20,024 nt of DNA from Rodentolepis nana. Its lineage: Eukaryota > Platyhelminthes > Cestoda > Cyclophyllidea > Hymenolepididae. Below the pieces are notes generated by a model. That model did not search any database. It was not told the origin of the DNA and saw only the letters and a program-made list of their open reading frames with translations. Made by a program: the position numbers and the translations under genes. Location: the NCBI GenBank assembly GCA_900617975.1, contig UZAE01012793.1, positions 11,552 through 31,575 on the forward strand, read 5' to 3'. Below, one piece after another: positions 1 through 10,730 of the stretch. Each line of letters opens with the position of its first letter. Position 1 is the stretch's first letter.

Positions 1-281
1 TTGTTTCCCTTTAATTATCAAAGCAGTAACAATAAATCAATACGACTTCATTAATAATATCAATAACTTACTTAAAAATGTTTTTTTTATTGGAAGTGTC
101 ATTCTGATCTGGGTCATTTCAAACTTCTCTTTACACCTATATTGAACTCTAAACTTAACAATTTAAACTGAAATTCACTAGGAAACCTCTTTTTTTAACA
201 TAATATTGAAACTATTAGAGCATAATAGATAGAAAACGGAACAAGGAAACATTTTGAGTGAACCGCACTACACGCTACTCT

Positions 282-308
282 CCCCCCCCCCCCCCCCCCC
301 CCCCCCCC
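282..308 (+). repeat. poly-C tract, 27 C
   Basis: Uninterrupted run of 27 cytosines. It is one of several long C tracts on this strand and could form an i-motif, or a G-quadruplex on the other strand. Its length is likely to be unreliable in the assembly. Confidence 0.97.
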
Positions 309-858
309 AAGCACCATGAATATTATGACTAATTATATCTCACTTTCCTTCTCCTCTTTAGACTGAAACCTGCTGATTAGCGAGGTTGCCAGCCTGCTCT
401 ATTTTGAATTCCTCGGTTGCAACGTGTTTGGTGACTTACAACACGTACTTCCTCCTTCCTATGTTTCATATATTTATAACCCATTCTCAAAAATTGAATA
501 GCTAACACCTCTTCAGGTTAAATACTGGGCCATTCTATCCGGTACTGGAAAAAACACAGTAATGCATTTCTTAGTATTCATGTAACGAATTCAATATAAT
601 AATATTATCTTAAGCAGTTTTGTGTTTGAATGAAGTAAATGGGCCAACGATGATTCACTTTCAGTGATTAAAGAGACATCGACAGTTGATTTGTAATTCG
701 GCCTACCCCTGTAATACTCCAACATTCCCCCCTGAAAGGAAAGGTTACATTGGGAGAGGTATCACTGGTGATTGCAGTCTATTTGGAGGACCACAATGGT
801 CGAGGGACCTATCTCACGGACATTCGGCGTATATTTACCGTCCATCCTCGCTCGCCCG

Positions 859-880
859 CCCCCCCCCCCCCCCCCCCCCC
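859..880 (+). repeat. poly-C tract, 22 C
   Basis: Uninterrupted run of 22 cytosines. It creates spurious poly-proline open frames around 690-930, which should not be read as genes. Confidence 0.97.
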
Positions 881-1353
881 ACCCAAAAGCCTCATCACTG
901 ACACTATGACATTAAAAGCCCAACCGCTATGAGCAGCCAAACAAATCGACTAATCCTAATCACCGCATACTCCCCACTGTAAGCCCTTTCCCATGCGTTG
1001 GAGAGACTCGTCACTATTTATGCGATCCTTGGCGTACCTTCCCATAATGAAACGATTTAATCAATTGCTATTTTAACCGCTTCGTGGCAGTACTTAATTA
1101 AGCTCCAAAAATAACCATTCAAATTCTCTCAACTAATGGAAATGTCCACTTCAATCAAGTCGGAATTCAGAAGTACAATATTTGTCAGGACACATGTAGC
1201 TTAAAGCTCTGACCCACCACGAGATTAGAGGAAAAAATGGAATACAGGAGAAGTTTCTTGATCATACAATCCTATCGTCGAGGATTTTTTAAAATGTGAT
1301 TATTTTTCGAAATCCAGAAACAAGTTTTCTTTCCAGCTTGCAGAGGGGGCGAA

Positions 1354-1363
1354 GGGGGGGGGG
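1354..1363 (+). repeat. poly-G run, 10 G
   Basis: Run of 10 guanines inside a wider G-rich stretch (about 1344-1367) with further short G blocks. It is one of only two G runs of ten or more on the plus strand. Confidence 0.9.
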
Positions 1364-1627
1364 CGGGAAGTGCACAAGTCCCGAAGTAGGGTCAGTAATG
1401 TTTGCTCCAGGTGAAGAGGGGCTTTAACATATTTTAATTAAAAATATTAAAGGTTAACCATAATACATTTTTTAAAATGCAATGCTTTCGTTTTAGTCCA
1501 CGATGTCCCATTGGCCCATCCCACACCTGTCATGTCAAGATACTTATCCAGTTTTAGTCTATACCTTCAAGCACGTCCATACAGAGATGTCTTAAGCAAA
1601 CTGACATTATATTTCAACCCATGAGCG

Positions 1628-1640
1628 CACACACACACAC
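1628..1640 (+). repeat. (CA)n microsatellite
   Basis: Thirteen bases of alternating C and A, a short dinucleotide repeat. Confidence 0.9.
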
Positions 1641-4150
1641 TTGACTACTCGTGCGCATCCCTCATTCCTTAGAATATTCATCGTGGTTGTTCAATATACC
1701 TTGACGGATACAATTTTTGCGCTCAACGTTTGTAAATGCTGTTTGCTGTTATCACCCCTCCATTAGACTTCGCCCGAATACAATCATGTACAAATCGTGG
1801 AAAGTTAGTTTGCCTGAAAGCCAATGTGAATATGCATTAATAATCTACCCGATTCTCATTATTTTTATTATCATTTTCTTTTATGATAAGTTATTTCTAC
1901 GCCACTTCTTTGAATTGTCTATTTTCTGGGGGTGTGCGCAGATGCAAATTGAGGAATGTCGCAGTTAGCAAGTAAGTAAGACGCAACACTCGAGATTGTC
2001 ACTAATCTCTCCAAATCCCTTAGATTTGTCTTCTTGGTCTACTTTGTCTCCTTTTGTATGCAACAAAATGGCAATCAAAAATTTGTATGTAGCCTTTTCA
2101 TGAATTACTGTCAAAATTAATGAATTCGGCTTTTAGCAGTCGCGAAATTTGGAATTATCCCTCTCTCTGCCTGTACTACTGGAAACATAATAATCAACTA
2201 ACTCACTAGTATAAATAGTGTGCGTTAATGAATAGCCACTTCATCAAAATGTCAAGTTAGAACGAGGATTTTCTCAAGGACTAATTTAAAAAAATGTCGG
2301 CTTTCTTTTAGCCTTTTTGCTCTTCAAGTTCCTGAGTTCTTAGGAGTTCTTAGTTTATCTCCTAAATTTGCTTTGTGTATGTGCGAATCACTGTTACTCA
2401 TACATTTCGTTGTGCGAGCTCTGCTACTACAGAGATATTGCATGTTATCGTGTTGTTTAAATAGGGTGAACAGAAAATTACCAATTATGTTGCGCAAATT
2501 AGCGTTCGAGTGTAACATTTAGTGTGCGAATCATTCATAATTTCTTTGCATTTGAATACCACAAATGAATAGGTAACGAGGTACTTATGACCAAATCGAA
2601 TCGCAAACTGCCCCATTGGATCACATAAATTTATGCCAGACTGTGAATCAAGCTGTTAAAGCGAAATGTTTTCAAGAAAAAATGTCACGTTGAATTAACT
2701 TAAACTGGAAATTTCACAAACATTTGGTCTACGCACTTACCACCAGGCTAATCTTATCATTGGAATACCACGGATGCTGAGTTTAATTATTCTCAAATAA
2801 ATCAGATCATTGAAATATCAAATTAACTTAACCACAATGGTTTTCGACATTATGGGAATTAACGATCTCCTATAGTTGGGACCGTTGACACTAAATGTTG
2901 ATTTAAATTCATTAGAATGACTATCCATCTTCTGTCTACCTTCTAATCGAAATATATTTCCCTATAGTATCTGTTCATTTAACGAAAGGTTACATCCACA
3001 AAGTTCAATTTTATCGATCAATTAAAATAATTTTTCGCTGTCTGCACATTTCACCAAAATATCCGTTTAAATTTCATTATTATTGTAGGTTAATAAATTT
3101 CTAGGTTAATAAAACTCCAGCATGAGCTTCGTCAAAAATAGAACAGAATATTAGTTTGCAAAATTAGGTAATGTGCTTGAAAAAAAGTCCTATAGTTTTG
3201 ATTGGCCGAGTCTAACCTTTTCCCCCACCCCGAAATCTACGTAGAAACTATCATAATTGGGCCATATTTAAGACTTTATTAAAGAGGTTGATTAATAATG
3301 CTTGGATAATAGAAATTGACTCTATTTCACTTGAGTCTTACGGACAATATTCCTTAATTTTTTTCATATTAAATGAAACTTCTGTTGCTACTCCAATATA
3401 AAGCCCTTTAGTCAATTTTAGTGGTGGAATATACACATTGGCTGGGTCTCTATTTGAGTAATTTGAGAAAAAATGTTGTCTGACAGCTTATAGAGTTTAT
3501 CATGAAATCAATGAGCGTAGCAGAGGTAGAGCTTAGTCATCACTAAATTCCATCAATCGCCTCCAATTTGATGGCAGAAAGTGATTGATTGCTTAACATA
3601 AATAGGATATTTCAAAAGTAATATGATCGTTAAAGTTAACGGTAAAGGAGTTTGACCATTTAATTACCTTTATCCATGCATAAGGGTAACGCAAAAGTTT
3701 CTTTAATCATTTAAACTATCATTTTTAAATTGGCGGCATATAATCAAGGTGAGGGCATATAGATACTGTATTCGTTTCTTCTATTAGAAGCTCGAAACCT
3801 TTATTTTGTTCATTTCCCGAAGTAATCAGTAATAAATGATAGTGTGAAATTTCACCTTCATTACTCCATTTGCTTGAAGTCGATGGGTCATTTCTTTGTT
3901 AAAGCGCAACATTTTCAGCTGTTAAATAAATAAATGACTTTATAATCGTAACAAATAAGCAATTAACATGTTTATTTTTTATTTATACATGTCTATGAAT
4001 CAGTTTAATTTGTCGCTCTCTGGTGGTTTGTGCAGTAAAATTCCAATTATCGATAAATATATAGAAAGATTTGATATATTAATAATTTTCCAAAATAATT
4101 TTAATTTTATTACAAAGGAAGTATTAAGTTTTATTTTACCGGGCAGATTC

Positions 4151-4351
4151 CTTCTCTATTAATTAATTTCAACAGAAAAATAGCGCTACAATTCCCCTAC
4201 TCATAGTACTCGAGGAATACTTCTCGTGAGTGTGTGTGGTCTTCTCCCATTGGACGGTCTGTAGGGGAATCTCACTAACCAATCGCATTGGCACCCGATA
4301 ACCGAGGTTTTGAGCAGTAATCTTGCACACGTACACAGTGCCATCGAAAGT
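4151..4351 (+). promoter_or_regulatory. putative 3' splice (or trans-splice) acceptor and 5' UTR of the protocadherin gene
   Basis: A pyrimidine-rich stretch from 4151 leads to an AG at 4174-4175, a plausible acceptor for a 5' UTR intron or for spliced-leader trans-splicing. The 176 bases from 4176 to 4351 contain no ATG, so the first ATG downstream is the one proposed as the start at 4352. An in-frame TAG at 4262-4264 closes the frame upstream. The acceptor is inferred from sequence pattern only; it could equally be chance in AT-rich DNA. Confidence 0.4.
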
Positions 4352-7300
4352 ATGACAATCTGGGTAACCCATTTCCTTCCAATTCTATTAACCTTCCCAT
4401 TTGTCAAATCAAAACATGAAATAATATATTCGGTGCAGGAGGAATCCGAAAATGGGACTTTTATCGGAGATATTCTGGCCGATTCAGGATCGAGTGACCT
4501 AGCTACAAGTGGCGGAGATATTGGAGTTCAGCTCTACGAAGATCAGGCCACTGGATTATTTCAAGTTGATGGAAAGACAGGAAAATTGACCGTGGCTGGA
4601 AGAATTGACCGAGAAGCAATCTGTCCTCAAAGGGGTGGAATTTCATCAGTCGCCTCATTTTCACCCGGTCTTATTGCAAATTCACTCAGTACATGTCAAA
4701 TCGAATTTATCGCCCACATTCCGCCAGATAATTTGATAAACATTGCTGTTACAGTCGAGGATATAAATGATCATACTCCAAGGTTTAAAACTGATAGTAC
4801 AAATCAGCTTACAAGTCGAACGTCCGGTTCTTCTAACATCGTATACATAAGTGAAGGAGTCAGTGTTGGGTATGAAGTACCAATAAATGGAGCGACAGAT
4901 GAGGATGCTGGAAGCAATGGAATTCAATCCTACAGTTTATCCATTGATGATGATGATGGTACAACCTTTGCTCTCCGATATGTTCTACCAAGTGAATTGA
5001 ATCTCATAGTGAAGAAGAAATTGGATTACGAGACAAAAACAGCTTATAGAGGACAAATTATATCCTGTGATGGCGGTAAGCCAACACCTAGATGTGCTGT
5101 TCAGAATATCACAATCGCCATCACTGATATAAACGATAATATGCCTCATTTTGACAAAGATCTCTATACCGTTCGAATCTCAGAAGCTACACCGGTATCA
5201 TCAGTTATTTTATCAGTTTCAGCAACCGATGCTGATTCCGGAGAGCTCGGAAGACTAACATACCGATTTGGACAAACTTACGATCAGAATGTGGGTGTCT
5301 TCTTCGGTGTAAATGAGAATACGGGCGAAATTTGGGTTAAAAGTCCTCTTGATGCTAAAGTTATGTCTCACTTTAAATTCCCTGTGACTGCCCAAGATGG
5401 TGGGACTATACCCAAAACTGGATCGACAATGGTACAGGTAGATATTGATGATGTGAATAATCATGCACCTTGGATTGAGATCAAACCGATAAATTCACCA
5501 CTTTATGCCAAAAAGCCAACTAAGGATGGCTATATTCAGCTTTGGATTGAGGAAAACCAACCCGTCGGAACTCAGATTGGAATTATCCTCACTGGTGATA
5601 AAGACGTTGGACCTAACGGTGATGTATTCTGCACTCTCGACGACAAGGATTCTTCATTCAGGTTACGTCATTCAAGTTCAGGACGTGGACGGAAGATGTA
5701 CAGTCTTCAGTCTAAGGTCCAATTCGATCTAGAAAGTATGAATTTAAACTCGCCAATAAGGCTTCAAGTAGAATGTTCCGATTTGGGAAAACCAAAGTTA
5801 ATTACAAAGCAAAGTATTCAAGTTAATGTAATTGATGTTAATGAATTTCCAGCATTTTTCACTAAAGTTCAATCAAATGTTGCTGTGCATATACCAGAAG
5901 ATACATCACCAGGTTCATTGGTCACTAAAATTCAAGCAACTGATCGTGATGCCACGCCAAAAATGGAATTCAGGCTGGAGAATGATCAAGGTGGTCTGTT
6001 TATTATTGATTCCTCAAACGGAAACGTATTCACACAGGAGAAATTTGATCGTGAGGTACAAAGCCAAGTTCATTTTTCAGTTCGTCTTCTTGATTCGGAT
6101 ATTTCGAATTCCATAATTCCGCAAGCAAGATCTGATTTAGCGAATGTGACAGTTATCCTGGATGATGTTAATGATAATTCACCGGTTCTGGAGAGTAGTC
6201 GAACTTTTAGTGTCCTTGAAAATCGAGCTGCCTACGCTGATCTAATCGGCCAACTCAGGGCTTACGATCCGGATCTAGGAGAAAACGGCACCGTTCGTTT
6301 TCTTACTTCAAATAACCTCTTTGATGTTAACCCAGTGACTGGCAAAATCTATTCTAAAGCCATTCTTGACCGAGAAGCTGTCGCTCAATATCATCTTGAT
6401 ATTGAAATCACAGACCTTGGACGACCTGTTGCGAGAAGAACTATTGAACGTATTAGCATCAATGTTGATGATGTTAACGACAACAGACCTGTTTGGAAAA
6501 TGCCAGAGAAGCTTCATCGGGAAATATATATGAGACCTGTAAATAATGTGATAAGAAGTGTTGATAAAAATTCAGGGAAGGAGGATATTCAATCCATTGG
6601 CTTTGTTAATATTTCAAGTCAAGCTTCAGAACAAGCTGAAATTGTAAAACTGGTTGCGATAGATGCTGACATTGATCAAAATGCCAACATCTCCTTCAGC
6701 ATACTCAGTGGAAAGTACTATAGTGAAAGTGACTTTACTTTAAGCAAAAATAACATTCTCAATCTCGTTCAGGTTCCTCAACAGATAAATATCAAAGATT
6801 ACTTCAAGATCGATTCCCTCACCTGGGTACTAAGTGCTATCTCAGATAATGGTGTTATCAAACCCAAGAGCGGTCTCTATGAAATCTTACTCTGGGCATC
6901 TGATAATGGTCAGCCACCTCTGCACACAGATGCAATAATATTTGTCTATTATGAATGTAAATGGGGATTTGTGGCCAGTCTCTTTAGTGTTTTAAATCGT
7001 GGCAAAACAGTTATTCTCGTTTGTCTCGTATGCCTATTCATATGTATGGTACTATGCCCTGTCCTCATTTACTTGGTTCGAGCTCGGAGGAGGTCACAGG
7101 AATGCCGTGAGAGAGGAATTATTGCTTGTGTTGACGATGAAAGGTTGAGGCAGGAGGACTTGATACGTGTTGGCAATGCAGAAGTGGAAAGTTGGGCGAA
7201 GGAGCAGATGTTTATGACCCAGCAACCCTATTTGAATTCCTTCGATAACCCAGAGGATATGAATGGCTCTATTTTGAGGTATCACACCGATCAGAGCGCT

Positions 7301-7366
7301 ATCAACTTTGGACAGTCACCTCATATGAACTACCAAGAATGTCCACCAGTGGTAACCGTTATTGCA
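4352..7366 (+). CDS. protocadherin-like adhesion receptor, exon 1 (signal peptide, cadherin repeats, TM, proximal tail)
   Basis: Encodes residues 1-1005 of a calcium-dependent cell-cell adhesion protein. The frame is open from 4265, but the first ATG is at 4352; an upstream TTG at 4310 is not a credible eukaryotic start. Residues 1-20 form a signal peptide with core FLPILLTFPFV. EC1 (about 22-145) has DRE, a Cys pair (91, 115) typical of protocadherin EC1, and linker DINDHTP (137-143). EC2 ends DINDNMP (259), EC3 DVNNHAP (367), EC4 DVNEFP (495), EC5 DVNDNSP (605), EC6 DVNDNRP (707). EC7 (about 716-868) is degenerate. The transmembrane helix is 887-909, followed by RARRR. Several NxS/T sites lie outside the membrane. 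EC4 has the protocadherin-like DKD...GPNG...C pattern. No laminin-G, EGF or beta-catenin-binding region is visible, so it is a protocadherin rather than a classical cadherin; orthology is not claimed. The exon ends at a GTGAGT donor on a codon boundary. Confidence 0.93.
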
Positions 7367-7619
7367 GTGAGTGAACTTTTCTAAAAAAACCAATGTTTTT
7401 TCCTTAAGTCCAGCCTTTTTCAAATAATTAAATTCTAAATGTACATTAATTAAATAATTAATAGCATAAATTTTCTCAAAACGATAGCAGAATAACTAGA
7501 GATAGAAATTTTGAAATGCGAAATGACCAAACTCAGCACTGCCGCGTTACGATCGCATAAGCTGCTTCATATCGTTTAACTTCTGCATTCAAAAAAAAAA
7601 CTTGGTAATCATAAGCCGA

Positions 7620-7625
7620 AATAAA
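7620..7625 (+). promoter_or_regulatory. AATAAA polyadenylation signal candidate inside intron 1
   Basis: Canonical hexamer about 240 bases after the read-through stop at 7384, followed within 10-35 bases by T/GT-rich sequence (about 7632-7660). It could end a short transcript that retains the start of intron 1. A single hexamer in AT-rich DNA is weak evidence on its own. Confidence 0.4.
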
Positions 7626-7940
7626 TCAATCTAATTGTATTGTTTGAGAGTTTTCTATTTACTTCTATATGATTTTGCCCTCGGTAAATAATGTCTCTAT
7701 CTGTTGTCTAGCACGGTGTGTATCTGATAAGACTAAAATTCCGACCTAATTAACTCAGAGTTCATCTTGTGCTAACATAGCTTACGGAGGTATGATAAGT
7801 TAAAATTTCTGATTGTCTCATCTGTCCTATGTTAACGAGGCGAGCTGTGAAATAGCATCAAAGATAACTTCGCCTTCTCAAACAGTGAGAAAGAAGTGAA
7901 ATTAAAAGTTAAAACTAACCCCCGCTGCTTCTCCCCCTCG

Positions 7941-7973
7941 CCCCCCCCCNCCCCCCCCCCCCCCCCCCCCCCC
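7941..7973 (+). repeat. poly-C tract with one unresolved base
   Basis: Thirty-three positions, all C except an N at 7950. The ambiguous base suggests that sequencing or assembly failed in the homopolymer, so the true length is unknown. Smaller C blocks flank it. Poly-Gly or poly-Pro frames across it are artefacts. Confidence 0.95.
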
Positions 7974-8158
7974 ACCCTCTTGGCTAATAACATCGTTCGA
8001 TATGCGCTTGATAACGTAGCCGTGCATTTTCTGCGATCAATATGACTAATCAAGTAGGGCACATTGTCAAACGTGAACTACGCCTACATTGCGAAAGAAC
8101 AAAAATTGAACGCATTGAGACCCAGTCACGCCTTGGCTTTACTCACAGTAGACTTGAA

Positions 8159-8168
8159 CCCCCCCCCC
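8159..8168 (+). repeat. poly-C run, 10 C
   Basis: Run of ten cytosines followed by CTCCC-like sequence, within intron 1. Confidence 0.9.
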
Positions 8169-8314
8169 TCCCAGTATCATCGATAGGACTTATTTTTAAC
8201 AGGTTCATCTGCTTTTATAGAAATGAAAATTGTGGTTTATAACTACAATGCAATTAATGCCATAATTAAATCAATTAAACTGGTAATCGAAAATTAAGTT
8301 GGTAGGCTTTATCG

Positions 8315-8316
<2 letters not shown>

Positions 8317-8347
<31 letters not shown>
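8317..8347 (+). repeat. (TA)n microsatellite
   Basis: Thirty-one bases of perfect TA alternation, about 15 units. It is self-complementary and can form a cruciform or hairpin; its length is likely to be polymorphic. Confidence 0.97.
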
Positions 8348-8350
<3 letters not shown>

Positions 8351-8613
8351 TATGAAGTTATTGTAGAAATACGATTATAGTATTTTTAAGTACTCAATTT
8401 ATGGGCTGATGCAGCAATGAAAAAGCGGTATTTTTGCTAAACGCTGGGCAAATGATTTCCAGACTATCTTTTGCATAATTTTTATTATTCACGTTAATGG
8501 TATTAAACAAAAGAACGCGAAAACACCTTTAGGAGATGAATCTCATCCTCTTCGTATATTGGAGTAGATTTCTCATTAGCATAATCATAAGACTAATGAA
8601 ATGGTAGTTCGTT

Positions 8614-8636
8614 CTAATAATTATAATAATTATTAG
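8614..8636 (+). repeat. AT-rich palindrome with 11-bp arms
   Basis: The left arm CTAATAATTAT and right arm ATAATTATTAG are exact reverse complements around one A. An ATT/AGT-type trinucleotide stretch follows to about 8652. Function unknown; simple AT-rich DNA gives such palindromes fairly often. Confidence 0.85.
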
Positions 8637-9254
8637 TATTAGTAGTAGTATTTCTTCATTGGATAAGAGTTTTTTATCAGTGGAGATTGCTATGATATGT
8701 GGAAACCTGCAGGTGGCTGCCAGGCAAAAGTAAATAAAAAAATTTCGTTCGGAGGTAAATGAGACAACCAAGGTGCCACTTCTGAATTGAAAACAAAAAA
8801 CAATTGTTCAACTGCAATTAATTTTAAATAATATATCCAGACGAGATAACAATGGTAGTTATGCAGAATTTCGGTTGCAAAACTCGAGAAATTGAAAGTT
8901 TATTAATTCTGTTCAGCTCACCTTATGCTCACTCAGTATCCATCTCTTTTACAACCTTATTGATATTGATTAGTGATGCATTAGAAATAATTAGGTGAAT
9001 CATATTGAAATGGATCTTAATTGACTTAAATAGTATGTTTTACTAAAGCTCGTAACAAATTTATGTTCTTTCAAGTAACCTAGAATTATTGAAATTGTTG
9101 TTAACGTTGGGATGTATTGGATATTCACGCTATCAATTGAATCCAAATTGACTATTTCGGTTTTAAACAAGCTCAAAAACTCAAATCCTCTTCAAGTCGG
9201 TGATCAATTCTGCCATTGGTGATATATTCCTCATGTTAATTAAGATTTATTTAG

Positions 9255-9318
9255 TTATTTCAAAATGAATGCGTTTTGATAGTTATCATTAGCTCTTTAG
9301 CTGACTTAGAACTTCACA
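9255..9318 (-). mobile_element. solo 3' tail of a non-LTR retrotransposon
   Basis: This 64-bp segment aligns without gaps to 18699-18762, the 3' UTR end of the retrotransposon relic at the right of the window, with 48 of 64 bases identical. Shared blocks include TTATTTCAAA and ATCATTAGC. Both copies run on the minus strand and both are followed on the plus strand by G/A-rich sequence. No element coding sequence is recognisable upstream of it, so it is best read as a heavily 5'-truncated insertion, a usual outcome of target-primed reverse transcription. It lies in intron 1, antisense to the gene. A SINE that borrowed the LINE tail is an alternative. Confidence 0.6.
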
Positions 9319-9319
9319 G

Positions 9320-10067
9320 AGAGGAGGAACATCAAAGTGAGGGAAATTCGAGAGTGGAAACAGAAGAGCGGTTCACAGATGTGATGGAGACAGACACGAA
9401 AGTAGAGAAAAATGTAAGGTGAGTACTGTGGAAGTGGTGGAATATGCCATACAGTGGGATCATGGCAGTTTGAAGCCGGAAGTCAACTGTCGTTGTATAG
9501 ACTTTTTTGCCATATGGGTATATGTTACCCGTGGTGCACCATGTGAAGATAAGTCTGTCACACACTCCATGGTTATTAAGATAAAGATTATGTTGTTTTA
9601 CTTATTCCAAATGCTAAAAGTAGAGTTGAAAATGAAATAGGAAGAGTTAAAGAAGCACCGAGTGAAACGGTCTGTAAAAGATGGATCACCTATGCCAGTG
9701 ATTATCTCACGGTGTACAACTTTAAAGTACCTTTTATTAACAGGTCAAGATACTTTAGAAGGCCGACTAAATTAGGCTAGGTATTTATTCGTAAAACGAA
9801 TGACCTTCCTTAGACTAGCAGGATAGAATTACCTTTCCCCGAGAGAGAAAATCAGGAGAAATGTGGAACCACGTGTATTTCGGAAAAATGGGGATGAATG
9901 AGAGAGAAATAAAAAAACTAGTAGAAATAGGAATTGGTAGTTAATATGAGACTTCATTACTGAACAAAGACGACTCAGATAGTGAAGAAGGAGGCAGAAT
10001 TAAAAACGATAAGGTGGATGTTAGACTTCTCGTGAGTCAATTGGTCCTCAATACTAAGAGTGGATGA
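9320..10067 (+). other. purine-rich block with several adjoining open frames, possible decayed coding fossil
   Basis: This block differs from its surroundings by a clear A/G excess. Open segments follow each other in changing plus-strand frames: about 9320-9418, about 9377-9579, 9580-9780 (66 residues, including ITYASDYLTVYNFKVPFINR) and 9948-10067 (39 residues, including the acidic NKDDSDSEEGG). Each break is a stop or frame change, as expected of a dead coding sequence. I recognise no domain. Open stretches of this size are common by chance in this window, so the case rests on composition and on the pieces following one another. A strong splice donor pattern (AAG then GTGAGT) at 9419 could instead mean an exon. 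Confidence 0.25.
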
Positions 10068-10190
10068 GCAGACTTTTGCGTTAAATTGCTCGCATGAAAC
10101 GGTTTTTTTCTAATTAATCCTCTGGCCCCACTAGTCCAGGCCTTTAACTACCCCGAAGCTCACAAATATGCTATTAATCAATCAAAAGTT

Positions 10191-10201
10191 CCCCCCCCCC
10201 C
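10191..10201 (+). repeat. poly-C run, 11 C
   Basis: Run of eleven cytosines followed by ACTTC, the same five bases that follow the run at 12121. This may be chance. Confidence 0.9.
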
Positions 10202-10720
10202 ACTTCTTCATAATTTCTTACATGTGGAATTGTTTTCATGAAATACAACTCATTTCTTCCATCACAGAACAGCCGTTTTTAACCGCATTGAACGAATTTC
10301 TTTCGAAACATTAGGATTTTAAGCCGCCTTGGTGGAATAAATTGTGACGACTTTCAATAGCATGTCAAGGAAACAATGCACGTCGATTTTTAAATAAATT
10401 GTCATTCAGGCAACCTCCACTAGTTTGAAACAGTGGATGAATTCGAATTTTAGCAAAGGGCTACCGGAAATTACCAAATTAACCCTGTAAAGACAGGACA
10501 TTCATAACTGAGTTATCTGAGGAAATAAATTTTCGGATTTAATATGAATATGAATGTTGAAATGTTGCTAAAACCTATGGAGGTTTTCTGCTTAAAACAA
10601 GAGCTCAATGATTGAGTGAAATAGTAGGCAGTGGTCACTCAGCTATCACTTATGGGTGGTCCAGTCACTAACCTTTGCGCGCTACATTGGCTTCAACCTG
10701 TCAAGCGTGAGAAGTTCCTT

Positions 10721-10730
10721 CCCCCCCCCC
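10721..10730 (+). repeat. poly-C run, 10 C
   Basis: Ten cytosines, with further C-rich sequence (CACCCACCCCCCACC-like) to about 10760. The open frame on the opposite strand owes its Gly-rich part to this tract. Confidence 0.9.

Larger units (their letters stand above)
1..4175. other. upstream non-coding region, no supported gene
   Basis: AT-rich DNA with only short, low-complexity open frames and no recognisable protein motif on either strand. It contains two long poly-C tracts, a G run and a CA repeat, listed separately. A TATAAATA sits near 2210 and a consensus-like splice donor (CAA then GTAAGT) begins at 1972. Either could belong to a non-coding 5' exon of the downstream protocadherin gene, but nothing in the sequence proves this. 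The open frame ending at 1968 is rich in Ile and Phe codons and looks like AT-rich noise. Confidence 0.6.

Noticed and set aside
686..932. Two overlapping open frames with poly-proline ends
   Set aside because: Their C-terminal parts are produced by the poly-C tract at 859-880; no motif and no codon signal elsewhere.
1717..1968. 83-residue frame with an Ile/Phe-rich hydrophobic segment
   Set aside because: The start codon is not ATG and the hydrophobic stretch reflects AT-rich sequence. A GTAAGT donor just after it is noted in the upstream-region entry, but no matching acceptor or protein similarity supports a coding exon.
4310..4351. TTG at 4310 as the start of the protocadherin
   Set aside because: Animal genes start with ATG. 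The in-frame ATG at 4352 gives a proper signal peptide directly before EC1, and no other ATG lies between the possible acceptor at 4175 and it.
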